Origin: Roseococcus sp.
GTDB lineage: Bacteria; Pseudomonadota; Alphaproteobacteria; Acetobacterales; Acetobacteraceae
Reading direction: 5' to 3'
Assembly: GCA_026414745.1 (NCBI GenBank)
Contig: JAOAIK010000009.1
Span: 1-64,000 of the forward strand
Length of the DNA: 64,000 nt
Shown here: piece after piece, positions 58,438 through 64,000 of the stretch
Layout of the letters: the number at the start of each line of letters is the position of its first letter
Numbering within the stretch: the stretch's first letter is position 1
Made by a program: the position numbers and the translations under genes
Notes under the pieces: model-generated
Databases searched by the model: none
Told to the model about the DNA's origin: nothing
Seen by the model: the letters and a program-made list of their open reading frames with translations, nothing else

Positions 58438-59319
58438 ATGGAAAAGCGGGTCATCTTCAAGGGCTGGGCGCTGCCGCTCGCGCTGCTGCTGCCGCAGCTC
58501 GTCATCACCGGCGTCTTCTTCTTCTGGCCGGCCGGTCAGGCCGTGTACCAATCCTTCCTGCGCGAGGATGCCTTCGGCCTCTCGCGCCAGTTCGTCGGCC
58601 TCGAGAACTTCGCCGATGTGCTGACCGACCCCACCTGGCTGGATGCGCTCTGGCGCAGCGGCTTCTTCTCGGCCAGCGTCGCCTTCCTCGCGCTCTCGGT
58701 GGCGCTGTTCCTCGCCGTGCAGGCCGACAAGCACATTCGCGGGGCCGCCACCTACAAGACGCTCCTGATCTGGCCCTATGCGGTGGCGCCCGCCATCGCC
58801 GCGGTGCTCTGGCTGTTCATGTTCCACCCCAACATCGGCCTGTTCGGCCGCATGCTGAACGCGGCCGGCATCCCCTGGAACTACAAGCTGAACGGGGACC
58901 AGGCGATGCTGCTCGTCATCCTCGCCAGCGCCTGGAAGCAGGTGAGCTACAACTTCATCTTCTTCCTGGCCGGCCTGCAGTCCATCCCGAAATCCGTGCT
59001 CGAGGCGGCCGCCATCGACGGTGCGCGGCCGGCGCGGCGCTTCTGGACGGTGGTGTTCCCGCTTCTCTCGCCCACCGCCTTCTTCCTGCTGGTCGTGAAC
59101 CTCGTCTACGCCTTCTTCGACACCTTCGGCGTGATCCACGCGCTGACCCAGGGCGGGCCCGGCAAGGCGACAGAGACGCTGATCTACCGCGTCTACACCG
59201 ACGGGGTGATGAACCTGAACCTCGGCAGCAGCGCGGCGCAGAGCGTGATCCTGATGGTCCTCGTGATCGCGCTCACCATGGTCCAGTTCCGCTACATCGA
59301 GCGGAAGGTGCACTACTGA
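58438..59319 (+). CDS. ugpA: ABC transporter permease, UgpA type
   Basis: The 293-residue inner-membrane permease has six transmembrane segments and the EAA loop [22 protein letters not shown] near residues 186-207. [20 protein letters not shown] at the start is standard for the sugar-phosphate permease family. It pairs with ugpE as the channel for the UgpB-bound substrate. ugpE starts on its stop (TGATG). Confidence 0.93.
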   Translation: MEKRVIFKGWALPLALLLPQLVITGVFFFWPAGQAVYQSFLREDAFGLSRQFVGLENFADVLTDPTWLDALWRSGFFSASVAFLALSVALFLAVQADKHIRGAATYKTLLIWPYAVAPAIAAVLWLFMFHPNIGLFGRMLNAAGIPWNYKLNGDQAMLLVILASAWKQVSYNFIFFLAGLQSIPKSVLEAAAIDGARPARRFWTVVFPLLSPTAFFLLVVNLVYAFFDTFGVIHALTQGGPGKATETLIYRVYTDGVMNLNLGSSAAQSVILMVLVIALTMVQFRYIERKVHY

Positions 59320-60221
59320 TGCACGGCCCCCTTCCCTTGCCCGCGGCGGATGTCGATGCGCTCGCCCGCCGGACCCGCGCCCGGCGGCGGCGCGAGACCC
59401 TGCTCACCCACGCCAGCCTCGTGCTCGGCGTCCTGGTCTTCGCGTTCCCTATCTATCTCACGCTGATCGGCTCGACGCACGACGTGAACACCATCGGCCG
59501 CGGCGATGTGCCGCTGCTCCCCGGGGGCGAGGCCATCGCCAACTACGCCCAGGCCTGGAGCGCGGGAGGCGGGCGCTACATGGGCGTCCCGGCCGCGGGG
59601 ATGCTGGCCAACAGCCTGGTCATGGCGCTGTTGATCACGCTCGGCAAGATCGCGATCTCCCTCGCCTCGGCCTATGCGGTGGTGTTCTTCCGCTTCCCCT
59701 TCCGCATGCTGGCCTTCTGGCTGATCTTCATCACGCTGATGCTGCCCGTCGAGGTGCGGATCATCCCCACCTTCCAGGTGATGGTGGACCTCCAGCTCAC
59801 CAACTCCATGGCGGGGCTGACGGTGCCGCTCATCGCCTCGGCCACCGCGACGCTCCTCTTCCGGCAGTTCTTCCTCACCATCCCGGACGAATACGTCGAA
59901 GCGGCGAAGATCGACGGCGCGGGTCCCTTGCGCTTCTTCAAGGACGTGGTGCTGCCGCTGTCGGTCACCAACATCGCGGCGCTCTTCGTCATCCTCTTCA
60001 TCTACGGCTGGAACCAGTATCTCTGGCCGCTGCTCATCGTGAACGACCGCAGCCTGGAGACCATCGTGGTGGGGCTGACCAAGATGATCGGCGGCGGGGA
60101 TGCGCAGAACGAATGGAACGTCATCATGGCCACCGCCGTCCTCGCCCTGCTGCCGCCCGTGGCGGTGGTGGTGCTGATGCAGCGCTGGTTCGTCAAAGGC
60201 CTCACGGAGACCGAGAAGTAA
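59319..60221 (+). CDS. ugpE: ABC transporter permease, UgpE type
   Basis: The 300-residue permease has an extended charged N-terminus (residues 1-28), six transmembrane segments, and the EAA loop [21 protein letters not shown]. The opening after the tail, [22 protein letters not shown], is typical UgpE. Its TAA stop shares a base with the ugpC ATG. Confidence 0.93.
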   Translation: MHGPLPLPAADVDALARRTRARRRRETLLTHASLVLGVLVFAFPIYLTLIGSTHDVNTIGRGDVPLLPGGEAIANYAQAWSAGGGRYMGVPAAGMLANSLVMALLITLGKIAISLASAYAVVFFRFPFRMLAFWLIFITLMLPVEVRIIPTFQVMVDLQLTNSMAGLTVPLIASATATLLFRQFFLTIPDEYVEAAKIDGAGPLRFFKDVVLPLSVTNIAALFVILFIYGWNQYLWPLLIVNDRSLETIVVGLTKMIGGGDAQNEWNVIMATAVLALLPPVAVVVLMQRWFVKGLTETEK

Positions 60222-61294
60222 TGGCCACCCTGCAGCTTCGGGATGTGCGCAAGTCCTTCGGGGCGACGCAGGTGCTGCACGGCGTGGACCTCGACGTGGC
60301 CGAGGGCGAGATGATCGTCATCGTCGGCGCCTCGGGCTGCGGGAAGTCCACCCTGCTGCGCATCGTCGCGGGGCTCGAGGCCGCGACCTCCGGCCGGGTG
60401 CTGATCGGCGGGCAGGACGTGACGCCGCTCGAGCCCGCCGACCGCGACGTGGCCATGGTGTTCCAGAGCTACGCGCTCTATCCGCACATGAGCGTCTTCG
60501 ACAACATGGCCTATGGCCTCAAGATCCGCGGCCTGCCGCGCGAGCAGATCCGCCGCCGCGTGCAGGATGCGGCGGAGCTGCTCGGCATCGCCGCGCTGCT
60601 CGAGCGCAGGCCGCGCCAGCTCTCGGGCGGGCAGCGCCAGCGCGTGGCGATGGGGCGCGCCATCGTGCGCGAGCCCAAGCTGTTCCTGTTCGACGAGCCG
60701 CTCTCCAACCTCGACGCCAAGCTGCGCGTGCAGATGCGCGCGGAAATCCGGCGGCTGCAGAAACGCCTCGGCGTCACCTCGCTGTTCGTGACGCATGACC
60801 AGGTGGAGGCGATGACGCTCGGTGACCGGCTGGTCGTGATGCACCAGGGCCACGCCGCACAGACCGCCACCCCGATGGAGATCTGGGAACGCCCGGCCGA
60901 CACCTATGTGGCCGGGTTCATCGGCAGCCCGGCGATGAACTTCCTGCCCGCCACCCTCGCCGCCGGCGGCACGGCCGCGCGGCTCGACACCAACGGTCTC
61001 GTGCTGCCCTTCGCCGACGGGCGTCGCCCGGGCGAGGAGGGGCGCAGGCTGCTCCTCGGCATCCGGCCCGAACATCTGCGCCCCGGCGTCGGCGGCCTCG
61101 ACCTGCACATCGAGTTGGTGGAGCCCTTGGGCGGCGAGAGCGTGCTGCACGGCCGCCTGGCGGACGGCACGGCGCTGACCGCGAAGCTGCCCGGCGCCCT
61201 GCATGCGGAAGGTCCTCTGGGCGTGATCATCCCGCTCGAACACCTGCACGTCTTCGACGCGCAGACGGGGCGGCGGCTCGATGCCCAGGCTTGA
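60221..61294 (+). CDS. ugpC: ABC transporter ATP-binding protein, UgpC type
   Basis: The 357-residue ATPase drives the Ugp importer. It has Walker [10 protein letters not shown] (36-44), the signature LSGGQRQR (134-141), Walker B LFLFDEP (154-160) and the switch VTHDQ. The C-terminal MalK-type regulatory (TOBE) region holds [10 protein letters not shown]. The operon is complete: binding protein, two permeases and ATPase. Confidence 0.94.
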   Translation: MATLQLRDVRKSFGATQVLHGVDLDVAEGEMIVIVGASGCGKSTLLRIVAGLEAATSGRVLIGGQDVTPLEPADRDVAMVFQSYALYPHMSVFDNMAYGLKIRGLPREQIRRRVQDAAELLGIAALLERRPRQLSGGQRQRVAMGRAIVREPKLFLFDEPLSNLDAKLRVQMRAEIRRLQKRLGVTSLFVTHDQVEAMTLGDRLVVMHQGHAAQTATPMEIWERPADTYVAGFIGSPAMNFLPATLAAGGTAARLDTNGLVLPFADGRRPGEEGRRLLLGIRPEHLRPGVGGLDLHIELVEPLGGESVLHGRLADGTALTAKLPGALHAEGPLGVIIPLEHLHVFDAQTGRRLDAQA

Positions 61295-61318
61295 GCATCG
61301 GGGCGGGGATGCCTAAAC

Positions 61319-61338
61319 CTCCCGTAACCATACGGGAG
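61319..61338 (+). promoter_or_regulatory. Hairpin overlapping the ribosome-binding site of the tricarboxylate binding protein
   Basis: CTCCCGTA and TACGGGAG pair over 8 bases around ACCA. The downstream arm contains GGGAG, 7 bases before the ATG at 61346. It can act as a ugpC terminator, as a lid on the next gene's ribosome-binding site, or both. Confidence 0.45.
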
Positions 61339-61345
61339 ACTGTCC

Positions 61346-62323
61346 ATGCAGCGTCGTCACGCCCTCGGCCTCGCGGCCGCCGCCGCCCTGGCCCCGTTCT
61401 CCGCCCGCGCCCAGTCTGCCGAGTGGCCCTCCGCCCCGGTGCGCATGGTGGTGCCCTTCGCCGCGGGCGGCCCCACCGACATCCCCGCGCGGCTTGTCGC
61501 CGAGGAGATGTCTCGCGCCCTGCCCCACCGCATCGTGGTGGAGAACCGCACGGGCTCGGGCATCGTCGTCGGCACCGATGCGGTGGCGAAGGCGCCGAGG
61601 GACGGACAGACGCTGCTCTACACCACCGTGGGCCACGCCGTGGTGCGCGCGCTGTTCGACCGCATCCCCTTCGACCCGGTGGCGGATTTCACGCCGGTGG
61701 CGCTGGTCGGGCAGATCCCGATGATCATGCTCGTCCACCCGAGCTTCCCCGCCCGCACCCTGCCCGAGTTCATCGCGCATATCCGCGCCAACCCCGGGCG
61801 CTTCGACTACGCGAGCAGCGGCAACGGCGGCGCGGTGCACCTCGCCTCCGAGCTGTTCCTGCACCAGGCGGGCGGGCTCAGGATGAACCACATCGCCTTC
61901 CGCGGCTCCTCGGCGGCGATGCCGGACGTTCTCGCCGGGCGCATCCCGATGATCCTCGACGTGGCGGCCAGCGCCATCCCCTACATGCAGCGGGGCGAGC
62001 TGCGGGCGCTGGCCATCTCCACGCGCGAGCGCAGCCCGCTCGCGCCCAATGTGCCGACTTTCATCGAGGGCGGCGTGCCGGGCTACGAGGCCTACACATG
62101 GCACATGGTGCTCGTGCCGGCGGGCACGCCGGCGGGGACGGTGCGCGCCATCAATGCGGCGGTGAACCGCGCGCTGGGCGTGGAGGCGGTGCGCAACCGC
62201 CTGACCGAGCTCGCCATGCAGGTGGTGCGCGACAGCACGCCCGAGAGCGCGGCCGAGTTCCTCCGCAGCGAGATCGCGAAGTGGGAGCCGATCATCCGCG
62301 CCGCCGGCATCCGGGCGGAGTGA
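61346..62323 (+). CDS. Bug-family tripartite tricarboxylate transporter substrate-binding protein
   Basis: The 325-residue protein has a signal peptide (QRRHALGLAAAAALAPFSARA) and Bug/TctC features: WPSAPVRMVVPFAAGGPTD, VENRTGSGIVVGTDAVAKA, and YASSGNGGAVHLASELF. Bug proteins bind carboxylates or other small acids. No TctA or TctB membrane gene is adjacent, so it is an orphan receptor, as is common in this family. Confidence 0.92.
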   Translation: MQRRHALGLAAAAALAPFSARAQSAEWPSAPVRMVVPFAAGGPTDIPARLVAEEMSRALPHRIVVENRTGSGIVVGTDAVAKAPRDGQTLLYTTVGHAVVRALFDRIPFDPVADFTPVALVGQIPMIMLVHPSFPARTLPEFIAHIRANPGRFDYASSGNGGAVHLASELFLHQAGGLRMNHIAFRGSSAAMPDVLAGRIPMILDVAASAIPYMQRGELRALAISTRERSPLAPNVPTFIEGGVPGYEAYTWHMVLVPAGTPAGTVRAINAAVNRALGVEAVRNRLTELAMQVVRDSTPESAAEFLRSEIAKWEPIIRAAGIRAE

Positions 62324-62328
62324 TGCCG

Positions 62329-62349
62329 CCTCCGCCGGCGGCGCGGAGG
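62329..62349 (+). terminator. Hairpin after the Bug gene
   Basis: CCTCCGC and GCGGAGG form a 7-bp stem with a 7-base loop, 5 bases after the stop. No T-run follows. Confidence 0.45.
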
Positions 62350-62353
62350 GCGA

Positions 62354-62367
62354 TCCTCGCGCGAGGA
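62354..62367. repeat. 14-base perfect palindrome
   Basis: TCCTCGCGCGAGGA reads the same on both strands. It lies in the Bug-nadD spacer between two hairpins. An operator or a base-composition accident are both possible. Confidence 0.35.
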
Positions 62368-62399
62368 GAGGGAGGCGGATGATGCGCGGCCTGCGTCTT

Positions 62400-62446
62400 C
62401 CCGCCGGCCCGGCCCGCGCTGCGCGGGCCGGGCCCCTGCCGGCGGG
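62400..62446 (+). other. Large compound hairpin before nadD
   Basis: An inner perfect 11-bp stem (CCCGGCCCGCG / CGCGGGCCGGG, 62408-62432) with a 3-base loop is enclosed by an outer 8-bp stem (CCCGCCGG / CCGGCGGG), with a 6-base bulge on one side. It ends 18 bases before the nadD GTG. It should be very stable in RNA and may affect nadD translation or end upstream transcription. Confidence 0.5.
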
Positions 62447-62464
62447 CGCGGGCCTGCCGACGCG

Positions 62465-63061
62465 GTGAGGGCGGCGCCAGGGCGGGCGGGCGATGGGCGG
62501 CGGCGGCGGATCGGCCTCCTCGGCGGCAGCTTCAACCCCGCCCATGCGGGCCATGCGCATGTGGCGCGAACCGCGCTGCGGGCGCTGCGGCTGCATCAGG
62601 TCTGGCTCATGGTCTCGCCCGGCAATCCGCTGAAGCCGGCGCGGGGCATGGCCCCCTTTGCGCAGCGCCTGGCGAGTGCGGCGCGGCAGGCCGACGGGGT
62701 GCGGGTGATCGCGACGGGGATCGAGGCGGGGCTGGGGTCGCGGCACACCCACCGCACGCTTAGGCTTCTGGCGCGGCGCTTCCGGCGCGCGCGCTTCGTC
62801 CTGATCCTGGGGGCGGACAACCTGCTGCAGCTTCCGCGCTGGCGGCGCTGGCGCGAGGTGGCGGCGCGGGCCGATCTGGCGGTGCTGCCGCGTCCGGGCT
62901 ACAGCCGGCCAGCGTTGCGCGGGCAGGCGGCGGCGGTGCTGCGCGCGCGGCGACGCCGGCCGGGCGCGCTGCTGGCGGGGCCAGGCCCGGGCTGGAGCTT
63001 CGTGCCCGCCGCCGAGCGGGCGATCTCCGCCTCCGCGATCCGCGCGGCGGCGCAGCAGTGA
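62465..63061 (+). CDS. nadD: Nicotinate-nucleotide adenylyltransferase
   Basis: NadD adenylates nicotinate mononucleotide in NAD synthesis. The 198-residue protein has [11 protein letters not shown] (residues 20-30, the GxFxPxHxGH site) and ISASAIRAA near the end. The start is a GTG; the first ten residues are variable. It leads the nadD-rsfS-rlmH run. In many relatives proA precedes it; here the Bug gene does. Confidence 0.94.
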   Translation: MRAAPGRAGDGRRRRIGLLGGSFNPAHAGHAHVARTALRALRLHQVWLMVSPGNPLKPARGMAPFAQRLASAARQADGVRVIATGIEAGLGSRHTHRTLRLLARRFRRARFVLILGADNLLQLPRWRRWREVAARADLAVLPRPGYSRPALRGQAAAVLRARRRRPGALLAGPGPGWSFVPAAERAISASAIRAAAQQ

Positions 63062-63069
63062 GGGGACGC

Positions 63070-63798
63070 ATGGCGCGGAGCAGCGACGAGACGAAGAAGC
63101 CCCCCCGGAAGCCGACCACGAGGGCGCCGACGCGGCGCCGGGCGTCCGCGGCGGAGGCCAAGGCCGCGACGGCCAAGGTCGGGCCCGCTCGGGCGGGAAA
63201 GACCGCCGCCGGCACATCCCCCGCGCGCAAAGCCGCAGGGGCGTCTGCCGCGGCACGGGCCGTGGCGGCGACGCCGCAGGCCAGCCGGGCGGCGGCGAGC
63301 AAGCCCTCGGCGACGCGGGCGAAACCGGCGGGGCCGGCCGCCAGGCGCCCTGCCGCCGGCGCCGCGCCCGGGCCGACCGCGCCCTCCGCCACAAGCGGCC
63401 CCCGCCGCCCGCGGAAACGGCGCGCGCCCTCCGATCCCGGCCGGCTCGACCGCCTCGTCTCCGCCGCCGTGAAGTCGCTCGAGGACGACAAGGCCGAGGA
63501 CGTGCTCGTCCTCGATGTGAGCGGCCGCGCCTCCTACGCCGACAGGCTGGTGATCGCGACGGGCCTCGCCGACCGGCAGATCCAGGCCATGGCCGCGCAT
63601 CTGGACGAGGCGCTGGCCAAGGAGGGGCTGCGCCTGCGCCGCGACGCCATCCAGGGCAGCGACGACTGGGTGCTGATCGACGCCGGGGACCTCGTCATCC
63701 ACCTTTTCAAACCCGAGAAGCGGCGGGAGGTTGCACTCGAGAAGATGTGGGGGCCGGACAGCCCGCCGCCCGAGCCCTCCGGCGGTCCGCCGATTTGA
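63070..63798 (+). CDS. rsfS: Ribosomal silencing factor RsfS with long basic N-terminal tail
   Basis: RsfS binds ribosomal protein L14 and blocks subunit joining during starvation. The C-terminal ~110 residues are standard ([37 protein letters not shown]). The first ~125 residues are an extra Ala/Lys/Pro/Arg-rich tail resembling histone-H1-like or ribosome-binding disordered regions; typical RsfS has little before the domain. A GTG at 63058 overlapping the nadD stop would add four residues; AGGGGA lies close before the ATG chosen. rlmH overlaps its stop. Confidence 0.88.
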   Translation: MARSSDETKKPPRKPTTRAPTRRRASAAEAKAATAKVGPARAGKTAAGTSPARKAAGASAAARAVAATPQASRAAASKPSATRAKPAGPAARRPAAGAAPGPTAPSATSGPRRPRKRRAPSDPGRLDRLVSAAVKSLEDDKAEDVLVLDVSGRASYADRLVIATGLADRQIQAMAAHLDEALAKEGLRLRRDAIQGSDDWVLIDAGDLVIHLFKPEKRREVALEKMWGPDSPPPEPSGGPPI

Positions 63799-64000
63799 AG
63801 GCGCGGCTGCTGGCGGTCGGGCGCTTCAGGCCCTCCGCAGAGGCCGCGCTCTTCGCGCACTACAATGCGCGCCTTCGGCCGCCGCTCGAGCTCCTCGAGC
63901 TGCCCGAGGCGAAGGGCAGTCCGGCCGAGATCCGCGCGCGCGAGGCGCAGGCGCTGCTGGCCGCGCTCCCCGCGCGCGCGCTGCTGGTGGCGCTCGATCT
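63795..64000 (+). CDS. rlmH: 23S rRNA (pseudouridine1915-N3)-methyltransferase RlmH, N-terminal part
   Basis: The frame starts at a TTG overlapping the rsfS stop by 4 bases (TTGA) and runs off the window. The visible ~68 residues ([19 protein letters not shown], then [20 protein letters not shown]) match the RlmH start. The enzyme methylates pseudouridine 1915 in helix 69 of 23S rRNA. The SPOUT knot and C-terminus lie outside the window. Confidence 0.88.
   Translation, partial: MKARLLAVGRFRPSAEAALFAHYNARLRPPLELLELPEAKGSPAEIRAREAQALLAALPARALLVALD

Overview
The window is a dense, very GC-rich stretch (roughly 70% by eye) of a bacterial chromosome. Gene content and order point to an alphaproteobacterium of the Rhodospirillales, most likely Acetobacteraceae-like. 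The markers are bamE / cytochrome bc1 chaperone / DUF177-rpmF-plsX-fabH, maeB divergent from mutS-glnD-murJ-trpS, rnd divergent from aspS, nadD-rsfS-rlmH and an EipB homologue. This placement is inferred from gene order and protein resemblance; there is no rRNA in the window. I see no rRNA, tRNA, CRISPR array, insertion sequence, phage or integrase. The interesting material is in small genes, operon arrangements and intergenic structures.

Layout. 1-6.1 kb: the end of an amidohydrolase, then a minus-strand purine block (purC, purS, purQ and, further upstream, purB). Three small membrane-protein genes lie between purS and purQ, and two secreted Pro/His/Trp-rich proteins plus a TANGO2-like NRDE protein lie between purC and purB. 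6.2-11 kb: a TerC-family membrane protein, a decayed or divergent TerC copy, a lipoprotein, radC, map and a methyltransferase. 11-15.3 kb: a thiol dioxygenase joined to a four-domain rhodanese, then comF and rnd. 15.4-25.8 kb: aspS-eipB, an amidase with a ribosome-binding site inside a hairpin, argD-argF, bamE, the cytochrome bc1 chaperone and the DUF177-rpmF-plsX-fabH fatty-acid/phospholipid block. 25.8-28 kb: a TSUP permease / TIGR02186 / universal stress protein operon. 28-43 kb: a 5'-nucleotidase-like exported enzyme, trpS-murJ-glnD-mutS, maeB, and an operon lutB-lutC-smr-xre. 43-51 kb: an omega-aminotransferase, a nucleoside phosphorylase-like protein, an AtzE-like amidase with an AtzG-like small partner, a CoA-transferase/HMG-CoA-lyase pair, queC and a dipeptide-type solute-binding protein. 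51-56.9 kb: yqgE, a Prx5-type peroxiredoxin, a CBS protein, a DUF486 protein, a YbjN protein, a frameshifted ridA, a D-erythronate dehydrogenase-like enzyme and a diaminopropionate ammonia-lyase. 56.9-61.3 kb: a complete Ugp-type ABC importer with three hairpins between ugpB and ugpA. 61.3-64 kb: an orphan tricarboxylate-type binding protein, nadD, rsfS with a long basic N-terminal tail, and the start of rlmH.

How the parts work together. Housekeeping functions dominate: purine synthesis, tRNA charging, mismatch repair, nitrogen signalling, envelope assembly, and NAD and ribosome assembly. Between them lie catabolic and transport modules (lactate oxidation, amide hydrolysis, glycerol-3-phosphate-type uptake, diaminopropionate breakdown). 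Many genes overlap by 4 bases (ATGA/GTGA) or 1 base (TGATG), so translational coupling appears common. No single large unknown system is evident. The best leads are the coupled membrane-protein insert in the purSQ locus, the dioxygenase-tetrarhodanese pair, the amidase with its AtzG-like partner, the triple-hairpin spacer in the ugp operon, and the ridA that carries two compensating frameshifts next to an enzyme expected to make RidA's substrate.
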